NCBI GenBank assembly: GCA_001557505.1
Contig: LSAX01000002.1
Coordinates: 2,728,001-2,792,000 of the forward strand
Direction: 5' to 3'
Length of the DNA stretch: 64,000 bases
From: Reticulascus tulasneorum
Taxonomy: Eukaryota; Ascomycota; Sordariomycetes; Glomerellales; Reticulascaceae
Shown: positions 32,070 to 43,932 of the stretch, piece by piece
Numbering within the stretch: the first letter of the stretch is position 1
Layout: each line of letters starts with the position of its first letter
Position numbers and translations under genes: made by a program
The notes under the pieces: generated by a model
Told to the model about the DNA's origin: nothing
Database searches by the model: none
What the model saw: only the letters and a program-made list of their open reading frames with translations

Positions 32070-33835
32070 TCAACTATCCGGCGGCGTGTCATCAGCAGCC
32101 TCAGTCCCCGTTGGACCCCTCGAGTCAGTTTGCAGCCCAGAGGCGTTAGTGCTCCTCCGTCTGCCATGATAGACACACAAACCTGTCCCCCCCGTTTCGT
32201 GTTTGCCATTTGTGGGACAAATAGGACTGCCGGGGAGATGATCTGGGATATCGAACTCGAAGGTTCCCCCAGCCCTTGGATCCCGCCGTACTGGGTCCGT
32301 CGGCATCCGTTCCCACCATTCTATAGGATTCTTGCAAAGACTGGTGCGGTGAATCTGGGCCACCGCCACCGCCTTCGCCGCCGCCGCCGTCCGCAGAGGC
32401 ACCCACGTGTCATCTGGTCTCAAATCTCCAGGTGGGACTACTGCGGTAAAGAACCCTCGTGGCTTGCCGTTGGCTGTGTATTCGTTCAATGGGGGAGTTT
32501 TGATTCGAGTTGCTTCCTACCGCGCGATAAGTGTCTAAGTCTCAGCAAAGACTTTAGGAACTTACACCACCAGGAAAATTGTTGGTTGGCGAGGGATGGC
32601 TCTCTGTCCATGCTACTGTCAGCCCTCGGGCTCGTATCAGAGGGAACAGATTGTACCTTACGGCATCTGGGACTAGATCTATCGGATGTCGGAGTAGCAG
32701 GCGGGGTCCGACCACGGAGAACGTCTCGTATAGAGCTCGTGACGCTGCTGGTGGACTCTCTGGAATCTCTCCTGTGCCATGGTGCTTTCCTAAATAGCTT
32801 CTTGGTTAACTTAGCCTTGCCTTGCTCGTCACGGAACCAGCCCACGGTCCTTGGAATAGGGACGCTGATGTATTGTTTGATGGCTTCAATGGTCGTGTGC
32901 ATCTGATCATTCAATTCTATACCAGCTAGGCCTGCCGTTTTCTGCTCGGGGTTAGCCATCTTGACGTCGAGTTGCAGGCAATACTGACATCATTTCCCCT
33001 TGGTTTTACTGGGATCTCGAATGTTTTGTGTCTCTTGCTGTAGGATCCACTCAGAGTCTTTTCTTTAGAAGAAGAAGCCTGCAGTCTTGTAGAGACACTT
33101 GTATCGCCAGGTACGAGCTGGAAGACCTTCGATAGCTTGGATGCCTTAAAGAGAGTGCCCTCGCGCGCAGACTTCAGCTTTTGGACTGACGGCCGCTGCA
33201 GCGACAAGACGTGCGCTTCCTCCGAGTAATAGGGGCTCTGTGGCATTGCTGTGACAGTGGCCTTAGGAGACTGTTCCAGATCACCATCACGAGTGTCAGG
33301 CTCGCTGGTAGATATTCTAGACCGGGATTTCCATTTCCACAATTTGGTATTCACGCTCTTGCGTGGGCTTTGTAAATTCGCCTCCCGCTCCGCCCAGTAT
33401 CCCTCCGGAAACCATACCTACTCGAGTCCTTCTTTTGGCGGCCGTGGCGGGTCAATAGCAGACTGGATAAAAGAATATGGAGTTGAAGCTCCACCCCTCG
33501 CTCGTCTCGGCGGAGACTGGCTTGTGGATGGGCTTCGTCTCGTGAAATAGCCCTCTAAAGAAGGCGGATTGGGCGTGCTTGAGCCATCCCAACTGTATGC
33601 CGGGGTGCTGTCTGCACCACTGAGTGGCCGTGTCAGTCGAAGGGCGGTCTTGAAGAATAGTAGCTGCTGCTGATACTCTCCGTAGTGCTCGGGATACTCG
33701 TGAGAAAACCTGGGAAATACCTTGTCAGCTGCAAGAAATCGAGCCTATCGATAAGCGTAATTCTCACGATCTTTGGTGCGCCCGAAAGGGATCGAAGAAA
33801 GTCGGAATGGGAGAGGCTGGGTTGGTAGTTGGCAT
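32070..33835 (-). CDS. Conserved Pezizomycotina hypothetical protein with an in-frame TAG
   Basis: Four exons (33768-33835, 33010-33709, 32566-32959, 32070-32512) close to 534 codons including the TAG. Recognisable blocks are the N-terminal PTFFDPFRAHQRS, then HEYPEHYGEYQQQLLFFK, the segment VWFPEGYWAERE, a basic Ser-rich middle, and a C-terminal domain with WWERMPTDP and PICPTNGKHETGGTGLCVYH. The last resembles fungal hypothetical proteins that end in a short Cys/His motif. A TAG stands at codon 120 (plus strand 33418-33420), directly before VWFPEGYW in the same frame. Either this is a nonsense change (for example TGG to TAG), or a 54-nt in-frame intron (GTAGGT...ACAAAG, 33365-33418) removes it together with that conserved-looking block. 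The third intron (32960-33009) is 50 nt. Function unknown. Confidence 0.65.
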
Positions 33836-34357
33836 CGTCCCTGCAAGAGCAACTCTGCCGCGCCTCATTATATTGTATTTCAGGGGCACATAATCTGGTG
33901 TTATTTAGGGTCTAGGATACTGAGGGCGGCAATAGGGGTAGTAGAGGAGGTGACTTGGTCCAAAATGTATGAGAAGCTTACTCTTATGTCAAGTTGTTAG
34001 TCTACCTAGTACCTTAGACTTATTCTCACTACCTAGGTAGGTAGTAGATAACCTCGAAAGGCCTGTCGGTGTTTCCTTAAATCTACCTTCACAGGACGAG
34101 TGGGTCGACTGGGTTGAGTTTCTACGGCAAGAGCTCATGCCGTGCAATCCCTCAAGTCTTTTGAACAATTTTATTTTTCAGCAAGCGGGCAATTCCCTCG
34201 ATCTCAAGTTCACATGCTTGCACAAGGTCGAGCTGGCGAGAGTTCATATGTATGCTATCAAAACCTCGATTGGATTGACGGGTATCAAATCAACCCCAGA
34301 AACGCCTTTTTACATATCCTCTTAGTCCATCATAACTTTGGATGGTGTCCATTGTCT
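33836..34357. promoter_or_regulatory. Upstream region of the hypothetical gene, with a CCTAGG palindrome
   Basis: About 520 bases between the start of the hypothetical gene and the 3' end of bystin. A palindromic ctacctaggtaggtagtag lies at 34029-34047, with a related ctacctagtacctta just before. Such TACCTA/CCTAGG motifs are frequent between fungal genes. No gene seen. Confidence 0.45.
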
Positions 34358-35938
34358 TCATGAGTCTACCAGCATTGTATCGTCCCCATCGAACACTGGC
34401 TCCTGTTGCTCTGCCACAACACCTTGCCCTCTTCCGGCAAGCAACTCTCGCCGTATCTCGGGCCCAATGGCATGGTGCCCGTGGGTAAGGAGCAAATCGA
34501 GCAATGCCTCTCGCTGATCTTCGCTAAGGTCCGTCCGATACCTTTGCGCGAACGCAAGCAGGCATTGGTGAAAGATCACAGGCAATGATTTTGCAACACC
34601 ACCGGTAACCCCCTTCATTGCATCCTCCTGCTTTATCGATGCCGGGTCCACACTGCGAAATCTCAGGAAATGAAATACAAGCGTATCGATGACTTGATAG
34701 GGGAGAGCATATTTCTTCTCCAGCAGTGTTTTGATGAGGATGTTGGCAGCGCCACCGCCTTCGGTGCCCTGGGATGCTTCGATTGCAGCAATCTCACATA
34801 AGCCTTTGATGGCAGCTGCCGAGTGCAGTACAGGAACCGATACGCGCGCTAGTACGGCGGATACAATTACAGCCTCGCGGACTGTGCAGTGGCTGGACAA
34901 GAGTGGAAATAGGATGCCTGATGGAGATACTCAATCAGAAAGGAGCTCGAATAGCGAAAACGGAGGGGGGGGAGTTCGTACCTTTGAAGAATGCCTGTGG
35001 CTTGTAAAGACTCTTCTTGAGAGAGTTGAAAAGATGAACATTCAGCTTTTTGTTGTCGTAGATGTCTTCTCGGACTTTGTTGAGAAGAACGAGCTCGTTA
35101 AACCGTTGGCATATGGCAGGCTTGCAGGCGGAGAATATTCTCGTGGCTTGATATGTGGCATTAGGCGTCCACCTCTCCGGTTCTGTAATATCGATGATAT
35201 CTTCCCAATGCGGCAGTGTTGGCAGGATACGGAAGGGTTTCGGCAAAGGACCGCTCTTATATCGTGATAAGATTTGGCCAATCCTACATCCTGTTAGTGG
35301 CAAGGCAGGACACAGAGGTGGAGGGATACGAACTTTGTGTAGACCTCGACAACTTTGGGATGCAGTTCAAAATCACCATCAGCCATCGGCTCCTTCTCGC
35401 GACTCGCCTGCCCGTTCTCATGTGCTGCGATCTTTTCGAGGATCAGATCTGCGAGATTTACTCCTTCTTGCTCTTCCTCGTCTGCGCCAGATGTGCCCCA
35501 TCCATGCTGATTGAGCATATCGGCGGGCTCATCCTCAGGTAGGAACTTCCTATATGTCTCTAGATCCTCGGGATCAATCTCAATCTCTTCCACTATCTCG
35601 TCCTCATCCCCCCAAGCTCCGTCTTCGTCGTCCAGGTCCCCGAACGGCCGCTCGTCCGCATCCAGCTCAGCGCCAAATCTCGACTCGATTCCGAACAAAT
35701 CGACTTTTGGCTGTGAGGTTCCTTTCGATGCCTCATCCTCCTCGGCCAATTCGCGCCCCAATCTCAAAATATTGCGACTCTGGTTCGCACTGACGAAACC
35801 CTCACCATCCTCCCGCTCATCCTTGGCTTTTTGCTTGGATGACTTCGCTTTCAGAGGACCAGTCGCTAGGATATCGTCCTGCAGGGGGTTGTGCCTGCGC
35901 ACTGGGCGCTGGGCTGTTGGTGTAGTGGCCTTCGGCAT
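34358..35938 (-). CDS. enp1: Bystin / Enp1, 40S ribosome assembly factor
   Basis: Exons 35334-35938, 34982-35283 and 34358-34917 give 488 residues. The N-terminal third is acidic and disordered (RPFGDLDDEDGAWGDEDEIVEE...), as in all Enp1 proteins. The bystin domain follows: VEVYTKIGQILSRYKSGPLPK, then ILPTLPHWEDIIDIT, PNATYQATRIFSACKPAICQRF, LNVHLFNSLKKSLYKPQAFFKG, and helical repeats to LPVIFHQCLLAFAQRYR and EIRRELLAGRG. Yeast Enp1 binds pre-40S particles in nucleolus and cytoplasm and is needed for 18S rRNA maturation. The start MPKATTPTAQRPVRRHNPL matches the family's usual N terminus. The first intron uses a GTTCGT donor. The gene is divergent from the Hgh1 homologue across about 350 bases, so the two translation-related genes may share a promoter. 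Confidence 0.95.
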
Positions 35939-36289
35939 GGCTAAAGACTCGATCAACTCTTGTGAGGATATTGCTTCTGAAGGAAAAAGCGTCTGGAAAT
36001 TTTTATTTCTTATCGATTTCTGCCCCGCGGTGATGTGCAAAGACCCTTGCGGTGATGCCGCCAAAATGGGCCTGGAATATCGGTTGATCCGTCTGTTCAG
36101 CCAATCATGGACTCCCTTCACAAGCGTTCCATTGCCTTCGTTATCGGCTTAGCGAATCCTCGCCCCGCCATGCGCCACCAGAGCTTCTATAAGAACTTGT
36201 CTTACACTAACGCAGTGAGAGATTCATGAAGACATTATCGCATTTCTCAGCTTCGACGTCGAACGCGCCGTTTGGCCAACGTATCTATC
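35939..36289. promoter_or_regulatory. Bidirectional promoter of bystin and Hgh1 homologues
   Basis: About 350 bases between divergent start codons of two translation-related genes. Co-regulation with ribosome production is an inference from gene function; no specific factor site was identified. Confidence 0.5.
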
Positions 36290-37600
36290 ATGCCGACTGA
36301 ACTAGAAGAGGTGAGAGAGAGATATTCAGAAATTCACATGCAAAGATATTAACTCATATGGCTTGTAGCTTGTCGGCTTCATCGCCCATGGGAACCCACA
36401 GATTCGGCAACTCACAGTTGAAAATCTTGTTCCCTACTCTACAGCTCAACCTGAGGTCTTCAAAGTCGACAAGTTGCAACCCGTTAAGAGCCTCAAGCTC
36501 TTGGTTCGAGATGATCCGGTATGCTGAGCTTATAAAATGTGGAGGATTTAACTCATGATTCACTAGAAAATAGCCGAGCACGCAGTGACGATCCTTGTCA
36601 ACCTCTCCGCCGACCGGGAGGTTCTTGAACTCCTCGCCACAGATGAAGAATTTGTGAACTCCGTGCTATCCAACGTGGTGGTAAGACCGGCGCCCTTTTT
36701 AATAAGGGACTGTGTCAGTCCAGATTCAAGGCACTGAAGACTAACTCATCTCATGTGTAGAAAGCTTCCGAGCCCAACGCCAACCTCTTGTCCATGTTAC
36801 TTGCCAACCTCGCAAAGTGGGATGGGCTAAAAAGCAATCTGCAGAAGAAACAGAAATCTCCTGAGGAACTCAAATCAGACGACATTATTCTCAGCCAGCT
36901 CGTGGATATCTTTGTTAAAGGCGCTGATGGATCCTACAACAAGGCTGCCGACTACGATTACCTCGCCTACCTCTTCGCAGATCTAGCAAAGCACGCCGAG
37001 ATACGGCAGTACTTTGTCCAACGGCAAACGTACGATGATGTTATTCCACTTACAAAACTGAAGGTGTTCACAGAACACAAGTCAGATATTCGACGGAAAG
37101 GAGTCGCCAGCACAATAAAAAATGTCGCCTTTGAGGTGCCGTCCCACCCTGCCTTTCTAGCGGAGGATGAAATCGACCTTCTGCCCTATATTTTGCTTCC
37201 CATCACTGGCAACGAGGAGTACGACGAGGACGAGACTTTGGCCATGCTTCCAGATTTGCAGCTCCTGCCGCCGGATAAGCAGCGGGACCCAGATCCGAGG
37301 ATAATCCAAACCCACATCGAGACATTGCTGCTTCTTACGAGCACGAGGGCGGCGCGCGACTTGATGAGAGAAGTTCAGGTTTACCCTGTCATCCGTGAAA
37401 CCCACGCGCGGGTGGATGATGAGGAAGTGCAAGATGCCTGCGACAGGTTGGTGCAAGTGCTGATGCGAGACGAGGAGCCATTGCCAAAAGCGGACGCTCA
37501 AGTGGAAGAATCGGGTGCGAAAGGAGAAAAGTCAGATGCAAGAATCGAAGAGATCGAGGATGACGTCGAGGATGATGATGATCAGATAGTTGAAGTCTAA
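36290..37600 (+). CDS. hgh1: Hgh1/FAM203 homologue, eEF2 folding chaperone adaptor
   Basis: Exons 36290-36310, 36369-36518, 36567-36680 and 36761-37600 give 374 residues. The N terminus MPTELEELVGFIAHGNPQIRQLTVENL and the following VTILVNLSADREVLELL are armadillo-like repeats of the family. The core reads NLLSMLLANLAKWDGL, then YDYLAYLFADLAKH and RRKGVASTIKNVAFEV. A family-typical ILLPITGNEEYDEDETLAMLPDLQLL stretch follows, then ARDLMREVQVYPVIRETH and an acidic tail. Yeast Hgh1 links the chaperonin TRiC/CCT to nascent eEF2. The tail after residue 330 is a Glu/Asp/Lys run without fold. Introns are short with standard borders, and phases close exactly. Confidence 0.95.
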
Positions 37601-37704
37601 CTTGGGTCACAATTTTTGTTTTGAAGCATGTATAAATACCCTAGGCACAAATATACTCTTCAATTTTCGGGCACTACACGGACAGTCCTGAGTTTCCGCC
37701 AACC

Positions 37705-38114
37705 CTAAGCTGCCGTGATATCCACCTTGTTCTTGTCTACTCCAGTTAGCACTGCTACAATCATACTCCCGGATTATTACTTACAAAACGCAACGTAGTT
37801 CTCAATCTGCTTCGCCGCGTCCTTCGGGGTCGGGTAGTACCAAGCAGCATTATCCAGCTTCGTGCCTGGCAGTCCATCAGATCAAGTCAGTCTCACAGCT
37901 CGATCCCCTTCTTAACCAGACTCTCTGAGATTAACTCACCGTCGACATTGATAGTGTAGTAGCTCGCCTCCCCCTTCCACCCACAGGTCGTGTGCAAGTC
38001 AGTCTTGGTGAAGAACCCCTCCTTCACAGCGCTCGGGGGGAAATAAACATTGCCCTCCACCTCCTCCTCCCACTCCTTCGCGTTGCGAGGTGCCTTTGCG
38101 TTTCCAGTCTTCAT
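37705..38114 (-). CDS. DUF427 domain protein
   Basis: Exons 37940-38114, 37785-37865 and 37705-37736 give 95 residues. The DUF427 fold is recognisable from EGNVYFPPSAVKEGFF, then TTCGWKGEASYYTINVDG, then DNAAWYYPTPKDAAKQIENYVAFYKNKVDI, the complete usual length of the family. Cys and Trp in the TCGWKG motif are conserved in bacterial and fungal members. No reaction is established for the family. The gene is convergent with hgh1, with about 100 bases between stops. A TATA-like ttataaat lies at about 38253-38260 on the plus strand (reading ATTTATAA on the coding strand), some 140 bases before the ATG. Confidence 0.9.
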
Positions 38115-38770
38115 GTTGAGCAGAGGGTTTTTATTTTAGAAGTTACGAAAGTGATGACTTGGAACGGAGAGGCAGGCAGGCTGAGTTCTGGTCTAGTATG
38201 GAGAGTCGGGTGTACGGCTGGTTCATTTACTATGGCTAGTCGATGACGGTGGTTATAAATGGGAGGAGGCTGGAGTTGAAGGTTGGCCGAGAACTCCGTC
38301 TTATTGACCCGGATTAATCAGCTGTCGATAATTCCACATGGCCTTCATGGCGTGATGCATATTCTGCGGGGTGCATGCAACCGGTCATTGATCTTACGTC
38401 AAGACCAGTCACGCTAAGCATCAGATTCCTGCCAGCCGCCCAAGCGATAGCCACATTAGCGTCATGGTAATGGTGGTAACAGCTATTTAGACTGTATCTT
38501 GAATGCTGAATTATTTGAACTGCTTGAACAAAAAGAATGGTCCATCTAGGATTTCACATATGTAGATCGGTCCCTCGAGTGATCCATGCAACCAAACCAA
38601 ATGAACCCCAAACGCCATGCAGGGTATTCCTGGGCATCCAGCCTGTGTATGCCTCCTCAATATGCAATGCCTCATGCTTATTCAATGCCTATGCTTTCAT
38701 CCACCGATGAGACTTAGCACCATATGTACGGCCACACCCCACCTGCCAATCTACCAACCGATGGCCCCTC
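38115..38770. other. Intergenic between the channel gene and the DUF427 gene
   Basis: About 660 bases, both neighbours on the minus strand. The right part is 3' flank of the Csc1-like gene, the left part promoter of the DUF427 gene. No additional gene seen. Confidence 0.5.
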
Positions 38771-41700
38771 CTAGAGGTCGATGAGATCAATCTCTGAAAA
38801 GTCCGGAGGATTCCTTCCATACACCACACGGACCTTGCTATCCAGTGCGGTGCCTTCGTTACTGATCCAAATGTAATTGCTGTACTCCTGCGTCCTCCGA
38901 ATTTCGTCATCGCTGACACCAAGGTCATCCCGGGGAATCCAGACCGTTGGCCGTCTCGCCCGTAGTGCCATATGCTGGAAGGAATGCTTGACCAACAAGT
39001 CCCTCTCTTCAGGAGTCAGGTCCTCGATTTCGTCATGGTACCCGCCGTAGAGTGCTTCTCCAATGGCGCGCTGTGACTCGAGGTCCTTCTGACGCTGTTG
39101 CCGGCGATAGTCTGCCGCCGATTTCATATTCTGAGGTGTTTTGTTCCAAGTCATGTTTCGCAAGTTCTTGCCCCCACGCTTCGCCCAGGTCCCCATAGTG
39201 CCCACGGGGTTGAGCCTGGAATGCTTTCCTCTCTGTCGAGAGTTTCCAAGATTCCTAAGCTCGACATCATCGCCGGACGTGCCAACCTTATTCATCGGTG
39301 CTTCTTCGTCATCGTCGCTCCCATCGATCAGACCAAGGCGCCTGTCCTGTGCCCGTTGGAAAGCTTCGTCACGAAGGACAGCCTCGTCCTCGACGGTGAT
39401 GGGCAGGTACCGGAAAAGTGGCGAGAACGATCTATTCAGCATGATTTGGTAGCCAACAGTCAAGCCTATCGAGACTAGCATGATGACACCTTGCGTAGTG
39501 CTCGAGTTCCTGCCTTTCTCGTCTACCGCGACGAAGAACAGACCGGCCAGACAGAGTTCCATCACATAAAGACCTGTGAAAGTCTGATTTATTGCTCGGG
39601 GATACAGAACACCGCCGGTATCGTTCACAAACCGCGTGACGTAAAGCATGCTGTACCTTTGTGCGACCCATAGCAGGCCAAAGGTGATGATGGCGAACAG
39701 CGAGATGAGAGGTGCGACAACCGAGTAAATCAGCGCAATGCAGGCGAAGTTAGTATACACAGGGAAGAAAGCACCCCAGACAATACTAGTGAGTGTAGTG
39801 TTTCGAGTCCATTTGTGTCGCGGCGTGCTGTCGAGCATCCTAGCCAGGACATACCAGACAACCAGCGACCCAACCTGGAGTAGCGTGCCAGAGCTAGTTG
39901 AAAGTGCTTGCAGGATCATGTATGTGAAGAAGTAGTTTGCTGCCTTCGGTAGATTCTGAGCCAGAGTTGTGTAGACGAATGTGATGTCTGTCAACTTTGA
40001 CACGTTGTCGAACAGATCGTCGATAGATGCTGCAAAGAATGCAGCAACAGAGACGACCAAGAAGACCTGGACGAAGAGGAAAACAAAGAAGTAGCGCTGG
40101 ACAAACTCAGACGCCTGCGAGCCTGTCTTCACTCCCGAAATCCTAGCGAGAATCCCGAGGATAAACGGAACAAGAATGAGAAGAATGGCAAGGAAGATGG
40201 GGGGTAGAAGACCAGCGACCGCGCCTGCCAACTTATATACGGTCGGATTATCCCGAATCCAAGCCAAGAATTCGAATCTTCGGGTCAGGGAGTCGATGTT
40301 TGCTAGAGCAGCCGTCCATGCGACCGGGATTGCCCACAAGACGACCATGGCAAGGATGACAATGGTCACGATGGTACCTTGAATCCATTCTTGCCACCAT
40401 TTCATGTCCATGTTGCTCCATATGACATCCTTCGGCGAAATTTCATTCACTCGAGGTGCCATTTGCTTCGGGATATGATGTATCAGGCTTTGGCATGCCA
40501 TGTGTGCCGAAACTTGATGGTTGAACTGAACGAAAGCAGAGTTCATTAATTCATACCTCTCAGGATGCTGCTGGTCCTCTTCAATTTCAAGATTGAGCCT
40601 CGCCAGCTCCTTTCGACAGTGATAAATCGTGTCCACTTTCATGGCAACCAAGGGTAGACAAGGGAGCCATCGGAGCCAAGAAGGCATGCCGTCTCGATGG
40701 ATGTGGTGGGTTGGTCGATCCTTTTCTTTAATCCATTTTTCCCACTCCGCCTTCTGGTCCAACTCCGCGGGATCGGTCGAGCTGGCAGGGGGGTAGTCCG
40801 TCGAAACTTCATCATCGCTTGAGAAAACCGATTTAAACTTGGCCCAAAAACTCTTATCATCGGACTTATGGCCAAACGGAAACTCGTCGTCCTCTGCTCC
40901 CTGTGGAATTGGAGAAGCATAACCACCGGCTGGTGGCTTCCAAAATTGCCAAAATTTGGTTTCATCCTTGATAAGCATGTCTTCTATGTTGCTGGCTTTT
41001 CGGACGGTGTTACCAAAGACCGGGGGCTCGAAGCTGCGCTTGTTGTGATCAGTGTCTCGTGATGCAGCAGACTCGGTGCGAGAGTGGTTGCCTCGAAGCG
41101 CTTTTTCGCTAACGTTGGATGTTCTTGGATGTGTACCTGGAGTACCTGGCCGATTATTCTCAGCTGTCGAGATCTGAACTCGCCGACGATCGGATCCACG
41201 TGTAGGGGGTTTGGATGAAGGCTCAGGCGCGGCTGAAGATCCAATTTTCGTGAACCCATTTGTAGTTTCCAGTGTGTCTTCCACCCCTTGTCCTAGGGTT
41301 TTGAAGCCTTGGCCCGCAATCTCGACGCCGCCGCGAAGTCCTTGGCCAACTTTGGAAAGACCGTCGCTCAAGATGGGAATCTTGAACCCTCGTGATTGGT
41401 CTTTTTCAGGCGGTTCAATGTCCATTTTCTCGCTTCCGCCCTTTTCGTCTTGTTCATCGCGAGATTCATCTACAGCTTGGGCAACATCGTGAGGCACTTC
41501 CTCATGGTCACCGGAACTGACGCCTTCGCCCGCTTCGGCTCGTCGCAAGGCGTCAGCATCTTCCTGCTTCTGCCTGAGTTCTCTCTCCTGTTTCGTCAGG
41601 CTCCTAGCATGAGGTTGTTTCCTAGCCTTCTTCTCTTCGGCGGCTCTCTTTTTGAGTTGCTTCCTCTTCACCATTCTGATAAGATTTGTCTCGGCAGACT

Positions 41701-42709
41701 CGAGCTTATGATGATAAGCGTTTCGTTCCTCAACCTTGTCCATCAACGGACCGAGAGATCTGTTTAGCCATATGTTCCGAATGCCGCCTGGGAAGACATC
41801 AAACAGCCCCCTCAGCGCCTCCTCGCTGAGCCACTTGGGGGGTATGTTGTTGACAAGGACTGTGTTTGCAGAGGCTCGCAGCCGGTGTTCAGCACTCGTT
41901 AAATAATCCTGCCGCACTTTCACGTACACTCGCATCTCGAAGAAGAAGACAGTGCACACCCAGATGATGACACCGAGAGCTAGAATCAAATGAGCCCAGC
42001 GACGTCTCGAATTTTCTGGCCTCACGTTGCCCCAAGCCAGTGTATCCAGGCCCCGTGGCGGCCCTGTATCTATGTTGTTGGAGTCATCGGTAGTATTAGT
42101 TACAAGGCTTCCACCCCGACCGCCAATATAGTTGATGGGAACAAGTATGGGAATGACCACCATGGCGATAGGAACGAAGATGACCAGTAGCGTCTTGAGG
42201 TACCGCAGAAAGAAGTAGGCGTCCAGTCCACACTTTTTAATGAGTTCCTTATCGCTATACGTCATCAAAGACCTGAGCATGCCCCAGGGACTCCGCGGAG
42301 GGGGCTCGGTCCTTTCTCGTTCGGGGACAAGATACGTCTTCGGCTTGCTACATGGCAGGTTCAATTAGCTCAGGGTGCTTCAGTCGGCAAGGAGTGGGAA
42401 GTCATACAAGATTCTGGCAAGCCCATTCCTAATAAGGAGGAAGACTGCGATCTGAATCGAGAAGAGAACGACAGCAAAGGCCAACGCGGTCAAGAAAGCA
42501 ATCAGCGTGATGCCTGCATCGTTTTGAGCACTGTTGAGAGGGGTTTCGACGGTTTGGGTCGTCTGCGGACCAGAGGTGGTCGTCGAAGGCTGAGTTATGC
42601 TCGTGGTAGATGCTACCGCCTCCGATATTGTCGAAAGGATAGAGCTGACCAAGGACGTGGGCACTGATGTCGTCCCTATAGGGGAGACAGTTTCCGATGG
42701 GGTTGACAT
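38771..42709 (-). CDS. OSCA/TMEM63-family (Csc1/Rsn1) stress-gated cation channel
   Basis: Exons 42408-42709 and 38771-42347 give 1292 residues. An extracellular Ser/Thr-rich N terminus of about 65 residues precedes the first membrane segment (LIAFLTALAFAVVLFSIQIAVFLL). TM2-TM3 follow, then the cytosolic RRM-like PHM7 domain (NTVLVNNIPPKWLSEEALRGLF, SAFVQFNHQVSAHMACQSL). That domain is interrupted by a long charged, Pro/Ser-rich insertion of roughly 300 residues, typical of fungal members. The RSN1 7-TM core includes GTIVTIVILAMVVLWAIPVAW, FFFVFLFVQVFL-like segments and NYFFTYMILQALSTSSGTLLQVGSL. The C-terminal tail holds DEAVLRDEAFQRAQDRRLGL. Animal and plant relatives are mechanosensitive calcium-permeable channels; the gating signal of this paralogue is unknown. 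Confidence 0.92.
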
Positions 42710-43464
42710 ATCTGCGGTTTAGAAAATCGGAACCAACAGCTAAGGAGACGGTCCAGGTATGTCGTATTGGACCGGTCGTGGCCGTGATACGGCTGTTAAA
42801 ATCGACTTCAGCGCGATTTCGAAGATTGGATAATACCGAGATATAGAATAGTGATATATTGATTTCGAAGACTCGGACGGTGTTCCTACCGAAGAAGCGA
42901 ACGGTGGGCCTCCTGAAGACGACGACGTCGAGGGAATAGGGTGAGGTTCGAGAAAGGCCAATTTCGTCAGTAGTTGGGTAGGAAAGCGGGTTGGGTGTGG
43001 GGGGTTCAACGGGACGATAATAAAGCCATTATTGTGTGAAGAGGGACGACCCGCAGAGTTGAAACAAAATGGGGCCAGCTTTCTGCTGGTAGCTTAGCAG
43101 ACGTGGACTATTTGTTTCTTTTGTGGGATATTATCGACCTCAGGAAGAGACTCGTTCCCTTTCAGCTGGTTGAATGGTCGCAGGAATAGGGTCGGTTGCC
43201 TTGCCTTTCTTTAATGGTGTTCCAGGAGAAGTTTGACACCACAGGAGGTGATTCACTGATTGGCTTGTTCCAAGCGATAAAACCTGGAAGGGGGTAGCTG
43301 CAGACGGTGACATCAGTGGCTTGATTGGCCATTCACGACAAACGAAACCGACCCCTGCCCCTGAAGCCATGGGGCTTCGGCGGGTGTCTCTCGCTAGATC
43401 CCCTGTGGCATTCGCTGGCTGCCAATGGAACGCGGAACTCGTCATTGTGTTCATCTCCCAATCT

Positions 43465-43932
43465 TTAGAACCGCTTCTTTTGCGCCGTTCTTTGGGCGTC
43501 TGTTTGTTCTAGCGATGCAGAAAATAGATCGGCCGCGCGCTTCAAGGAATTGCTGCTCTCTTGACTGAACCATCTTTGTCTGTTTACATACCAAAGTGCT
43601 GAATCCATCGCGGCTGGTGCATGGCCCTTGTACAGAGAGTGGCCCCTCTGCCACTCACAGACAATACGTACCTTCTTTGATTTCGCCGGCGCCGCAACAC
43701 GAACGCGAAGCTGTGTGCGTAGTACGACGCTAGCAGAGTCCATCGCCTTGGTCACAGCAGAGGTAGACTCACAGAGCAAGAAATCGATGGAGATACCTTC
43801 TTTGATTCCCCTGTCGCCGTTACGCGAACGCGAAGCAGTGTGGGTGGCACTCCGCTAGCAGAGCCCGTCGCCTTGGTCACAGCAGAGGCAGACTTCACAG
43901 AGCAAGAAATCGATGGGGATGGTTCATCCGTT
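43465..43932 (-). pseudogene. Possible decayed gene with a tandem 40-residue repeat
   Basis: On the minus strand the two tandem units translate to similar peptides: one containing SASAVTKATGSASGV and LRVRV...ESKKV, the other STSAVTKAMDSASVV and LRVRV...KSKKV. Both keep this frame locally, but a one-base difference (gtgaagtct against gtgagtct) shifts the frame between units so that a stop follows. After the second unit an open frame runs on to a stop at 43465 (CEWQRGHSLYKGH... AQKKRF). No known family was recognised and no start codon is convincing. Alternatives: an unusual spliced gene, since gtgagt in one unit is also a donor-like sequence, or plain non-coding tandem DNA. Confidence 0.35.
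43669..43920. repeat. Two-copy tandem repeat, unit about 125 bp
   Basis: Copy 1 begins taccttctttgatt at 43669 and copy 2 begins with the same string at 43794. Shared blocks include cgaacgcgaagc, gctagcagag, tcgccttggtcacagcagagg and cacagagcaagaaatcgatgg. The middle of the units has diverged, so this is an older duplication. The copies differ by at least a one-base indel. Confidence 0.9.
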
